DNA from: Nematostella vectensis
Lineage: Eukaryota > Cnidaria > Anthozoa > Actiniaria > Edwardsiidae
Direction: 5' to 3'
DNA: 64,000 bases
Assembly: GCF_932526225.1 (NCBI RefSeq)
Contig: NC_064046.1
Span: 1,550,001 to 1,614,000 of the forward strand
This document shows, piece after piece, positions 48,501 to 59,193 of this stretch. A model generated the notes under the pieces. The model ran no database searches, was not told where the DNA came from, and worked only from the letters and a program-made list of their open reading frames with translations. Position numbers and translations under genes: made by a program. How positions within the stretch are numbered: position 1 is the first letter of the stretch; each line of letters opens with the position of its first letter.

Positions 48501-51092
48501 GCCAATTTACTCAACTACGTCCCATGACTTCAACTAGCCCATGTCTGAATCTGTGCTCTCGTAATTCTCACCTGGGGCGTCCCACTTAGCGATCTGCCTG
48601 TTCTCAATCTCTTCCTGGGTTGCTGCGTAGAACAGGAACTCCCCAAGAGCAGGCAGGAGGTGCTGTTTAAGGCGTGTGTTGCGGAAATTGTCTCTGATTA
48701 CCTCAGTTAGGGTGGTGAAGACTTCAGTCATGTAGAAGTCTTCAGAGATGAGGGTAGCATTGCCGGCAAGGATGCCAAGAAGATAGCCTACACCAAACAA
48801 GTTGGTTATGGGGGATATGTTTAATCTAGAGTTAAGCACTTGTTAATGCAATTTATATAAAAATATATTTCTTGCCTTTTTATGTGTACTATAATTACTC
48901 CTCTAGGCCAAAGATAAATACACAGGGTTTAAAATAGCGGCAGGCTACCGGCGATAGCCGGCTGTTTTCTGGTCTTTGCTGGCTCTTTTTTCTGTATTTA
49001 CTTCTCATATTTTTAGTAAGCAGGCTTTTTTCCCCACCAAAATCCACAAGGCTAGCAAAATCTAGCAGATTTAAAAAAATATATTCTTAACTCTGATACA
49101 TATTCCAAATTTTATTGTCAAAGACAAGCTGCTAATAGAAAAAACACTATCAACTGTCATGCGCTTGCTCAAATGATAAAAAAATAAAATTAACTATAAT
49201 GCTGAATAAGAATGCCCTTGTGGTATGATAGCTTGATGAAAATCAAATGAATATTAAATATCAACATCATGATGATCACAGTACATTTAGCAAACTTAGG
49301 CATCAAAAGAAATACTTAGCACACCTATTTTTGCCTTGAAGTCTGCAGAAAAGCCAGTCTTGACCAATCCAACCAAGTGAGGAATCATTTCTGACTCAAA
49401 CAGCATGTTAGCAAGCTCAGCAGACCGACACAAGGAAGCCAAGTACCCAACAGTGTGCAGTTTACTCCTCTGTAGGGCGGCGACATGACCCCCACTTCTC
49501 TCACTCTGAAGAAGCAATGTCTCAATAGAGCTCAAATGCTCCAAGATCTTCTCCTCTGGTAACTCCATTATTTCGGCTGGTTTAAGTGGGGGACAAGGCA
49601 AAGCTTTGGGGTCATACTTTGGTAATGGGATCTTCTTGATTTTAGGATTATCAATAATTGGGGAAACGATAAAATCTGAAGGATGGAAGATTAATTCAGA
49701 TACTTCTTGTCTTGCTTGTTCACCAGCGGTTGATGGTAAACTTGCATGTGAATCTGAAATACTCTGACTATTTGCTGTTTTTATGCTGCGTTGATAGGAT
49801 CCTTTGCTGGAATAATTTGATACCTGGGTTGTTTTCTTTGTTATATTTGCCTGACTCTTTTCTGCAAGTTCCTTTGATTTGGTTCTTTTAACAGGTGCAT
49901 GACTAGGTATTTTATCCTCAACTTGTTTCTCAATTCCCTCGCTTTTTGCAGCAAGCTCCTTCGACTTAGTTCTTTTAACAGGTGCATGACCAACTCTTTT
50001 GCTTTCTACTTTTTCCTCTTTTTTACAAGACACCTGATTTATACTGTGGGGCTTGCTACTAAAGGTATAAGTTCCCTGTTTGATCTCCTTTTCTTCTGGA
50101 ACTTTTCCCTGTGTGTTCTCCTGACTCTCTGACATGTCCAGACTTTTACTTGTGACTTCCTTGTCTTCGCTAAGAACCAGTACATCAGGTTCGTGCTCAG
50201 ATAAATCTGCTTCCTCACCAGTAGTACCGTCAAATAAATCACTCAACATACCATCCCAAAATGGGTGTTTAGCGACGACACCCCAACTAATTCTTTTGGG
50301 AGGGTCCTTCTCTAACAGCCCTTGAATGAGGTTACTAAATTCAGGAGTCGCACCAACCAAAACAGTTTCATTACTCTGTTTCATCTCAGGAAAATCGTGA
50401 CCAAGAATTTTTTCTGCAAGCTCTTCAAAGGTTTCTGCAACAAAAGGGAGGTCCCCTGTAAAGAGCTCAAATAGAAGGCACCCAAAGGCCCATAGGTCAC
50501 TCTGCATACTGTGGGGTGACCCCATTAGGACCTCAGGGGCCATATAGTAAGGTGACGTCTTGGGCCTTTTTACCTTCTCATGGTTCATTCCCTCACCATT
50601 CCCGTCAGGGTCAATATCATTTGCATCCCCATACTCCAAGAAGTCCTCTTCTCCTTCAACCCTTGCAAGAGCAAAATCACTGAGTTTAACATTCCCAGGT
50701 CCATCCAAGAGAACCTTTGATGGCTTTAAATCACAATAAACAATCCCAAGAGTGTGAATATAAAACAACGCCTTTGCAATTTCCGCGCCAAAGTGTTTTA
50801 CCGTTGCCTCTGGTAGCCCAGTGTCTTGTGATAGGATATCTGCAAGGGTACTTCCAGTACATAACTCTACCACCATCCAGATGTGATTGGTTGTCTCATA
50901 CCACTCATGGAAGAGAACGATGTTCTCGTGTTGGAGCTCGTGTGTTAACCGGACAATATTTTGAAGTTCCAGTCGTTTACATTTATCCACGCAATGGATA
51001 GCAAGAAACTCGACGCTACCTTTTTTACGACCCTTGTAAACAATCGAGTGCTCTCCTCGTCCTACCTCGTCATAGAGAACATAATTTTCCAT
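45580..51092 (-). CDS. ulk4: ULK4-type (pseudo)kinase with HEAT/ARM repeats (5 exons)
   Basis: Exons 51092-49325, 48787-48572, 48466-48324, 47958-46942 and 46458-45580 join with matching phase to 1340 residues, close to the length of vertebrate ULK4. Residues 1 to about 285 form the kinase fold: glycine loop GRGEHSIVYKG, VVELCTG hinge, YCDLKPSKVLL catalytic loop (D121, K123), SDFAL in place of DFG (D139), then SPYYMAPEVLMG and SDLWAFGCLLFEL. The beta-3 Lys is replaced (LAIHC, H33), with a Lys at 37. After a Ser/Lys-rich linker comes PSDFIVSPIIDNPKI, a ULK4 signature, then about 800 residues of helical HEAT/ARM-like repeats. ULK4 acts in ciliogenesis and neuronal microtubule function. I chose the ATG starting MENYVLYDEV; an in-frame ATG nine codons upstream is less like the family. 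Intron 4 carries a minisatellite. Confidence 0.95.
46617..46925. repeat. Minisatellite in ULK4 intron 4
   Basis: Five head-to-tail copies of a 60-66-bp unit with the words CATATCTATAACCAAGTAC, CCCCCTGTGAATAAAAGTCA and CACTGACCCT. Copies differ by small indels in the C-runs; copy four is the most diverged. It lies next to the 3' end of exon 4, and the exon frame runs into it by chance. Confidence 0.85.
48182..48231. repeat. Structured hairpin with CTCCTGATGA, ULK4 intron 3
   Basis: CAAGCCT (48182-48188) pairs with AGGCTTG (48222-48228), and GCCC (48200-48203) with GGGC (48215-48218), enclosing CTCCTGATGA, followed by AAACGGCTC. The layout parallels 22648-22697. It is probably the 3' end of a dispersed retroelement, with TAATAAAG just after. 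Family not proven. Confidence 0.5.
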
Positions 51093-51354
51093 CAAGGCTC
51101 GGATTAAAAAAACTAGCACTGACTAACTGCACTTGTAATAATTAAGATACATCTCTAAAATATGTCGAAATTTCAGTCTATTTGCAAAAGTCGTTGACAA
51201 ATTTGACTTCACCGCCATCTTGTTAAGTAATGCGCGCTAGGGATCATGGGGGATTTTTAGTCCTACTCCCGCCTCTACCGCCACAGTAAGTTTTATCCCC
51301 ACCCCGACAAGTAGAGTATTTTGCCAACCAAAACGAGGCAATAAATAATCCAAA
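51093..51354. promoter_or_regulatory. Bidirectional promoter between ULK4 and URI1
   Basis: Only 262 bp separate the two start codons on opposite strands. The interval has a perfect YY1-type CCGCCATCTTG (51212-51222), and the URI1 start itself lies in AAAATGGCGGG, the same motif in reverse. There is no TATA box in a convincing position. YY1 motifs over start codons are common in housekeeping promoters of animals. Confidence 0.6.
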
Positions 51355-54300
51355 ATGGCGGGTGATGTGTATGATTCGAAGTCACGGCAAAGAATCAATG
51401 ATCTGGCAGAAATAACAAGACTACAGGAGCATCAAAGAACGGTAAATAGTAAAAAAAAAGATAAGTTAATTTTTTTCTATGTTATTCTTAGATTTATGTT
51501 TTTTTGTGTTGCAGGCGATTATAGATTGTCAAACTCGACTCCGCACATGGTAAAGAATTGTCATTTATTTCACTTATTATTATTCATTACTGCTACTATC
51601 ATCGTCTTTTTTAGGGAAAAGTTTAAGAGTGATTATGAGACCCTGGATAATACTTTGAAAACACTTCCAGAGAAACTTAACCATGATATCATGGTAAGAT
51701 TTATCAATCAATGCATCATTCAATGCACCCCCCCTCCCCTCCTGCTCACCCCAGCTAAAGCAATCAACTATTGAGGTAGATGGCAATTTCATATATCCTT
51801 TGTGAATCTCAACTATAGTAGTAGCAGATGCAGGGGGAGGGTTTAAGGGGGTTAAAACCCCTCTCCTTGGGCTGGCTGTGTCGACTTTCTTCTTCGAGGC
51901 ATGCCGCCACCCACCCCTTATGACTCTGATTGCTGCTCTGAATATGAGAGAGTTGGAGGTCCTTGGAGTGCATAGGAAAACACAGTATTTCCTTGGGATG
52001 CATACCCACAAACCTCAAGCTGGTGTCCATTTTATCAATATTTCTGGTCAACCCCCCCCTCCCCCCCAAAAAAAAAGCTTGATCTACCCTTGCTACTAGG
52101 TTGGTAGCTGCCCTCCCCCACCCCCTGATCCCTGGTAGCTTTGGCCATGCAGCATGCACAAGGTTACAGAGCTTTCTTGGGCTACGAAATTCACACCAGA
52201 ATGAACTGCTGGAGAACCGCACTGTGCAGCCCAGTCCTCTCTGATCTAGCCTGTTAAGCTGTCATAGCTACTTTTTTTCTGCCGTGCATTCAAGACCTGG
52301 TTAAATGACGCTCTCCATGTCCCATCATTCTTTTTCCCAGGTACCATTTGGCTCCCTGGCCTTCATGCCTGGTAAACTGATCCACACTAATGAGATTCTG
52401 GTTCTTCTGGGAGATAACTGGTTTGCTGAGCGCTCAGCCACCCAAGCCAGGGAGATTGTGCAAAGAAGGCAGAATGATATAGAAACTAACATCAAAGGAA
52501 TTAAAGCTGATATAGAGAGTTTCACGTCACAGCTGCAGCTATCTCAAGAGTTTGGGAAAATCACTGAGGTTTGCATCTCTTACTGAATTCAAAATTTATA
52601 ACCCTTTATAACCCTTAGAACGCATCTCTTAATTAGTTCCACATTTATAGCCCTTTAAACCTTAGAATGTGAAATTTGCAGCCATTATGTGGTCCCAAAT
52701 ATTAAGGATCCAATTATTACTGTTGCCAGTTATTTAGTTAGGGATATTCCCATTTCCCATGATTTTTTTTGTTCCAATTCGGGTGCATATTATTGCAGCA
52801 CTTGAAACCTAGGCTTTTTGATGATTCACCAAGATCCCTGCATAAAAGACTAGATCCTTAGAACTCATGTTTTTCTTGCAAAACTTGAAATATTGCTCAA
52901 ATTCTTCTCCATTACAGGACAAAAGTGATTTTATCGAAATTAAAGAAGAAATAAAATCTGATTCTGAAAAACAAGTGTCTGGTAAGCTTGGGTTAATAGT
53001 TGTTGTGGTATGGTGTAACACCTATACCATATATGTTGCACTCTGAGAATACAGGTTTAAGGCTTGTGTTTTCACAATCATAGAGTACATTTCGGATGCA
53101 AAACATTTTTACTTATCCTTGGGTTAACTTTAGTCTGAAAGTGTAACTTAAATAACATATCGTTCCAGTACCAGGGCATGGCCAGGCATGCGTTGGTGGT
53201 AAGGTAAGTTGAAAGATGAGATGAGCCTTCCCCTTATCAATCATGTCTCATACCAACATCACAACGTTGACTGTAACTTAACAATAGAATCATTCCATCC
53301 CTATTTTATAAAGAATCTAAATAAGTAAGGTTTGGAGAGGGCTAACGCTTGCCACAGACACTCAAAAGTCTATGGTTACACAGCACACTTCAAATGTTTT
53401 GAGCTTTTGAGAGATATCAAAATATAACAAGAGGCAACTACAAAATCGTGAGGCAAGAGGCATTTTGCAATAAGGTTAAATGAGGAATATTTTATTCGCA
53501 GAATGCAATATTGAACACAAGTTGGGGATGAACTTTTGCTTTTTTATTCATCACTCACTGACAAAGTACCCTAGTTCCTGTGCATAAAATGATAATAATA
53601 GTAATTGTTATTATTACCTTTTTATGGCAAACATTTGTACACACAGACTTTGCAATGTGAGCAGGGTTCAAAAGTGTGCAAGATTTAGAGCATTGCTCTA
53701 ATCCTTTTGATTTTGTAGTGTAGATTAGAGATTAACATCATCAAGGGGAAATAGAAAGAGCTAGAACATGTTTTATTTCTGATAAGAAGTCAACAGGCTA
53801 TTTAACTATATGAAAACATGAAACCACACATCATGTGGCTCACCTAAAAAAATGGCAGCCAAATTGTTTGTTTGTGTGCGAGCGTCCAAGCATAGATAAT
53901 CTATTTGACATACTACAAATGTTAAGCTATTCCTTTATTTTTTTTTTATTTTTTTTTTATTTGCATTTCCCCAACCTCTTTCCCAAATAAACATGTTCCG
54001 TCTGCGTGGGTTTCCTGTGGTAACCTACACGTCACATGACGAGTTTCCCGCCACATCTGATCTTGCCGGGGTTCTTCGATCAGTAGTTCTTTCACGTTGG
54101 TTCCTGTCTAGAAGATTTACAATCCCGAAATTTACTACAAAAATGCAGGCATTTGAGCAGGAAAGTGAATACGAAAAGCAAAGAAGACTTCGAATCGAGG
54201 AGAATCAGGCGTTGCTAAAGCAATTATTCCCACAAGGAGCTAAACATTTTCTCGGTGCGACGAGCACCCCGCCAGCGAAGAGAAACCCCTCGCCGAAATC

Positions 54301-57300
54301 AAAGCGAGCCTCCCGTCGCTTCTCGCTAGGAGTCCCGACAAGAAGAAACCCCAGCCGTAGATGCAGGCCAGAGGAATGTTTCTACAATGAATTAGAAGAC
54401 GCTGAGCCGGTTGTTTATACGGAGAGTACTTTAATTGTGAAGATCAGAGGCCCATTAACCATGAATCGATTCAAGCGGCGACGGTCCACCGATTCTTTCT
54501 CAAACTCCTCCGAGCCAGACAGCCCTCGAAAAACCAAACAACGAAGAAGAGCCCCGGTTCCTAGACCGCTTGTTGAAGTAACAGAAGCGGACTTAGTCCT
54601 CGTTGCCGAGAGATTTGCAGATAAGCGATACGATTCGATCAATGGAACAAGTTGTCACCAATGCAGGCAGAAGACGGACGACCTCAAAACCACGTGCAAA
54701 AGTGAGAACTGTGTTGGAATCCGAGGGCAGTTTTGCGGACCATGTTTGAGAAATCGCTACGGAGAGGACGCGAAAGAGGCCATTATGAATCCGCAGTGGG
54801 TTTGTCCACCCTGTAGGGGTATTTGCAACTGTAGTTTTTGCATGAAGAAGCGGGGAAGACGCTGTACTGGGATTCTGATTCACCTCGCCAGGGAGAAAGG
54901 CTTTGAAGACGTGAAAGCCTTCCTTGGAGATTAGGCTTACATATGAACGATTTCGCACTTTAATACGATTTGATATATCTATTTTAACCATAACTCTTTG
55001 CTTAGTTAATATGTATTTTAAACTTACTGCATACTAAATTATAGTTTTATTAAAGTTTTATAAAATAATAAATTACCGTTTTAAACACACAAGAGTAATT
55101 CTGTTCTTTTTGGGCAATAATTCAAACTCCCTGCTAACTCCATCCTCGGGGACCCAGATTTTCTTGGTCAGTTCTGCCTGTCGAGGTAAGACAATATTTA
55201 AAAAAGTTAGCAAATAATAGGAGAATTATAGTTTTTTTTAGTATAACCGTGGATATAACAGGGGTTGCTATCATGAATTATCATGATAGTATAATTATCA
55301 TGAGTCGGACTGTTTCCTGCATTCTCTTTTGTTTACTTCTCAAAATAATAAGGTGGTCATGGCTGCACTATATATTTTAGTGTAAGTTAAGTGTTGAAAG
55401 GCAAAGGCAGGGCAACTGTTCTTTCTATAATATTGAGACTTTATGTTGCTATAATATGCAATCACAAAAACAAAGAGTAGTAACTTTATACCTGACTTGT
55501 TTTTGGTGGTTGTCAATCATGAGTGTTGAATTGTTCCGATCACAAAGCGAAACAACCTCATAGCAAATTGCCTTCCTAGCCAATGTCACCAGAATATACC
55601 AAAAAAACAGCCAGTAACTGAATAAAGTTCTAAGGGGAAGGTCATTATTTATCCTGGGGGGGGGGGGGGGGGGGGGTACTAAGATGATCTTTTTTTCTGG
55701 TTAAAAAGTTGCGATGTTGAAGCTGGCCTTAAACACCACCAAAAAACGGAATTCGGAATTTCATTGATGGAAGTTAATAAAACCAAATAAAACCGCAAAA
55801 GATGAAAAAAGTGGAGGCCACACTTTATGGGATAATGATTTTCGACGCAGCCAAACGAAAGTCATGAAAGTAGAATCTAAAGGCCCATCACATCAATTTA
55901 TTTTATATTTAATTTTTTTATAGATCAGAATACCTGATTAAAAAATTAACGCCTCCTCTAAACCATGTATCAAAAATTTAGGCCCTTCCTCCAAATCATT
56001 GCTCAAAAAAATAGCAGCCCTTCCCCCTGTTAAATAATGACCCTTACCTAATTGTTTTGGAGTTATTGCATTTGCAGAAAAATATACCATGAAATGACAC
56101 ATGGATCCCAAAAATATTTGATCCACATTAAAAAATAAAAACAAAATGTATGACTATCCATTAAATGTAATTAAATATATGTATATTGAGTAATTAAAAA
56201 TATATGTAAATTGAGTTTATTATCCTCTTTTCTTTTTGTAAATATTTACTACCCATAAGCACCTTTCGGTAAAGAAGTGCCATATGGCAATTGAAATTTA
56301 CCTTCAGGCCCGTACCCAGGGGGGGTTGCAGGTGGTGTGAAGGCACCCTCCACAATGGCCGAAGGTCCACTTTTGGTTCTCAATAGACGTGCTCAAGAGA
56401 CCATGATATAAGAGAACAAATCCCTTATTCTCTTTCATCATAGTCTCGTGACGTGCTATTTGTAGACAAAACTATAAAGCATAAGCTAGATCACTCTGGT
56501 ATGTAGCCAAATCCGACAATAAATGTCCCGTGGAGATAATGCGAAGGCGTAAAAAAATCCCTTTTTGCTTTTTTGTGTGTGGTCGGATTTTTATCAGAGA
56601 ACCCCCCACATCACCCCCACCCCAGGAAAATAAGGTTGACTTTTTTCAGATTTCGCACCCCCTCAAGAAAAAACCTGGGTATGGGCCTGACCATTTGTGC
56701 TGACCTTTATTGAAATAGGTGTATCTCTTTTCTGCATTTTTTATGCCTTGGCGCTTTCTCAGAAATGAAAAGCACAAAGTGCAGGTGTGACTACAAACAA
56801 GTATAGCTTATTATATATTTTTACTGTTTTTAGGTAAAGGAGTGAGGAAGGCGCATGCAAAAGCAAAGGACTTCTTTCCAAAGCGTGTGGAGGGTTTAAA
56901 GGGGCATAAAACAAGCTCAATAAACACAAAAGTTTTATCAACTGAGGAAATGGAATTATTTGCAAAGCTTGACCAGCTTGAGATTGAAGAGACTTGTAGA
57001 AATGAACTATCACCTCATTTTGAGGAAACACCAGTAAATATCTCAAGCAAATCCCAAAACATCTTCAGCATATCAGGAGAAGAGTCTAAACTTCAAGGAG
57101 AAGAGACGAAACAAGAGTTTCAGGTGCCAGAGAGAGGATGCATTCAGTTCAAGGATGATCTTGATAGTGATGATGAAGAATCAGAGGTTGATGATGATGC
57201 AAGATCAATTCCAGTGCGCTTCAGCCCTAGAGAAAATAAGGAATCACAGGTAGTGGTAATAATTCTTGCAGTCACCACTCTCATCAGCACTTCCTTAGAT

Positions 57301-59165
57301 CTTTTCTTACCAATATCATACCAATACCATACCAACTAGGAAGATAATATTAATTTACCTATTTGATGCCCCATATTGCATTAGTTAATCTTGTCAAGTT
57401 AACAAAATAAAATCATTCAAGATAAAACTGGATAGAGGTGATCCCACCCACCCATCTCCTTATCCATTTTTTTCCCGAGACATTCTGTGAAATACTCAGA
57501 TCTTTTTACATGTTTTTGGAAACCAGTGTCAGTCTGTAAAGCATTCTGATTCTTACAAGACATGGTATCTGTTCTTATAGGTCCAAGAGGAGAGCAGCAA
57601 ATTTGAAAGTCCAGCTGATATTTACAAGCTGATTGATAGCAAACCACGGGGAATACTGAAGAGCCCATCATTTGAGCTTCATGATGATGTACCACAGGCA
57701 CCCTCTGATGAAAAAATACCAGAGGCACCTCGCCCTGTGAAGGATCCTGATTTCCAGCCGCTCAAGGTGGGTATGCCTTGATTGTATGGCCCTGTGCTTG
57801 CTAAAACAGCCACGATTACTGGCACAGAGATGCTGTTTGTGTCCAGAGGGGGGGGGGGGGGGGGGGGGGGGGGGGTGGGGGCAAAGGTGTGTGGACCCCA
57901 CCCTGCTCATGTGATCTCTTAAAATTGATCCCTTCACTAGTAGTAAGGAGACTGTTAATTTTATGTGTGTATTTGGATAGAAAATGTTTCTAGAGGGATC
58001 TAGTGAAGTATTACCAGAGCCATGGATTTGAACCTAATCGATCCATGGTCAGTGAAGCACTACTGAGGACCCCACCCTGCGTTTTTCTCTAGACACGCCC
58101 CTGCTCTATTTGCATCCCTTGTAAGGAAGGGTTGTGTGATGTAGTTTACCATTATTTCCTTTGTCTTATTATCAACTGAGCATGGCAGTGCATGGGTCTT
58201 AAGATTTTAACAAACTTAAAAATCCTCAATCTTTCACAATAGTCATGTAACGTAATAATGGCTTTCATGTATCATAAAATATGATCATTTTTATTCAGGC
58301 ATTTTCAGGACATGTAGTGGAAAAGAAAGCAACAGTCCCATCTGTTAAGGTGAAATAAACATTCATATTCTCTTATCTTGCATCAAACTATCAAGGAAGT
58401 AAACAATTGCTGCAAAAGGTCAAATGCACCCCAATGCCTCCCCTAAAGAGCAAAAAATTTCAACTCGTCCCCTCACTGGACAGCCCCCTTCCCTCCCTGC
58501 CCGAGCAAGGCCTGGGTAGGTGTGTTAATGTTATTGTTGCTCATTTACACCAGTTAATTGCGTTTTTATACTTTTGTATGGGCCAAACATATACCAAGTG
58601 TTAGAAAGGGACATCGGCTTTTGAAATCAAGGCCCCATTCTATATCAAGCCCCCCTCTCTAATTAGCTTCCTTTCTATATCAACCCCCCCCCCCCTCTCT
58701 AATTAGCTTCCTTTCTATATCTAACCCCCTATCTTATTAGCTTCCTTTCTAAATCAAGCCCCCCTCTCTTATTAGCTTCCTTTCTATATCTAACCCCCTA
58801 TCTTATTAGCTTCCTTTCTATATCAATCCCCCCTCTCTAATTAGCTTCCTTTCTATATCTAACCCCCTATCTTATTAGCTTCCTTTCTATATCAAGCCCC
58901 CCCTCTCTAATTAGCTTCCTTTCTATATCAACCCCCCCCTCTCTAATTAGCTTCCTTTCTATATCAAGCCCCCTCTCTAATTAGCTTCCTTTCTATATCA
59001 AGCCCCCCTCTAATTAGCAGTTGCCACTCTTTCTTACAGTATGTTTACTAAATATTTCTTAACGCATACTACTTTCTTTTCTAGGAAATGAACTCTCCTT
59101 TAGAATGTTCCAAACCATCTAAAAAGATGTCAAAATTCAAAGCAGGGAGGAAAGCAAGAAATTGA
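51355..59165 (+). CDS. uri1: URI1, unconventional prefoldin RPB5 interactor (9 exons)
   Basis: Exons 51355-51441, 51515-51549, 51615-51693, 52341-52568, 52918-52981, 56834-57249, 57581-57766, 58299-58349 and 59085-59165 join in frame to 408 residues. Residues about 10-140 form the prefoldin-alpha fold: a helix, VPFGSLAFMPGKLIHTNEI and VLLGDNWFAERSA (the beta hairpins), then a second coiled coil EIVQRRQNDIETNIKGIKAD. The middle is acidic and Ser-rich (DLDSDDEESEVDDDARS). The C-terminus ends AFSGHVVEKK ... KKMSKFKAGRKARN, like other URI proteins. URI forms a prefoldin-like complex that helps assemble RNA polymerases with RPB5. A possible small exon at 53169-53198 would keep the frame, but it lacks clear family support and is left out. 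The 3.85-kb intron 5 holds a nested gene. AATAAA is at 59187. Confidence 0.9.
53405..53590 (+). mobile_element. Diverged single-arm relative of the 17.1-kb foldback element
   Basis: GAATATTTTATTCGCAGAAT (53483-53502) and CTGACAAAGTACCCTAGTTCC (53567-53587) match the right arm of the 17085-17666 element (ATATTTTATTCGCGGAATAC; CTGACAAAGTATCCTAATTCC) with the same order and spacing. It lies in URI1 intron 5. Only one arm is recognisable. Confidence 0.6.
54143..54934 (+). CDS. cdca7: CDCA7-type CXXC-rich zinc-finger protein, intronless, nested in URI1 intron 5
   Basis: The frame encodes 263 residues from an ATG in AAAAATGCAGG context; a longer in-frame start at 53993 would add 50 residues without family likeness. 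The N-terminus is basic with a coiled segment (EYEKQRRLRIEENQALLKQLF), RRFSLGVPTRR and Lys/Arg-rich nuclear-import stretches. The last 95 residues are the CDCA7 zinc domain (zf-4CXXC_R1): CHQCRQKTDDLKTTC (C171, C174, R175, C185), CVGIRGQFCGPC, NPQWVCPPCRGICNCSFC and GRRCTGIL. Positions equivalent to the human ICF-syndrome arginines and glycine appear kept. CDCA7 proteins bring the remodeller HELLS to hemimethylated chromatin and so sustain DNA methylation. Vertebrate CDCA7 has many exons; this copy has none. AATAAA follows at 55067. Confidence 0.88.
   Translation: MQAFEQESEYEKQRRLRIEENQALLKQLFPQGAKHFLGATSTPPAKRNPSPKSKRASRRFSLGVPTRRNPSRRCRPEECFYNELEDAEPVVYTESTLIVKIRGPLTMNRFKRRRSTDSFSNSSEPDSPRKTKQRRRAPVPRPLVEVTEADLVLVAERFADKRYDSINGTSCHQCRQKTDDLKTTCKSENCVGIRGQFCGPCLRNRYGEDAKEAIMNPQWVCPPCRGICNCSFCMKKRGRRCTGILIHLAREKGFEDVKAFLGD
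55067..55072 (+). terminator. Poly(A) signal of the nested CDCA7-type gene
   Basis: AATAAA 133 bp after the stop codon, still inside the URI1 intron, so this gene can end its own transcript. Confidence 0.65.
55631..56049. mobile_element. MITE in URI1 intron 5
   Basis: TAAGGGGAAGGTCATTATTT at 55631-55650 matches, in reverse complement, AAATAATGACCCTTACCTA at 56033-56051, and the neighbouring G-run (55657-55677) faces CCTTCCCCCTG. Length is about 420 bp. No coding capacity. Confidence 0.65.
56305..56689. mobile_element. hAT-like MITE in URI1 intron 5
   Basis: The termini CAGGCCCGTACCCAGG (56305-56320) and CCTGGGTATGGGCCTG (56674-56689) are inverted copies with one mismatch. The 385-bp interior is non-coding and contains CACCCCCACCCCAGG. 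Termini beginning CAGG fit hAT-type elements. Confidence 0.72.
57848..57880. repeat. Poly-G tract in URI1 intron 7
   Basis: A nearly unbroken G-run of about 29 followed by TGGGGG. Potential G-quadruplex on the transcribed sense strand and a likely slippage site. Confidence 0.8.
58625..59028. repeat. Pyrimidine-rich minisatellite in URI1 intron 8
   Basis: About eleven copies of a 34-40-bp unit made of CTCTCTAATTAGCTTCC followed by TTTCTATATCAAGCCCCCC, with CTAACCCCCTATCTTATTAG as an alternating variant. It lies directly before the last URI1 exon, so it could feed or disturb the polypyrimidine tract used for splicing. Confidence 0.9.
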
Positions 59166-59193
59166 TTTGACCTCATATAAACATCTAATAAAA

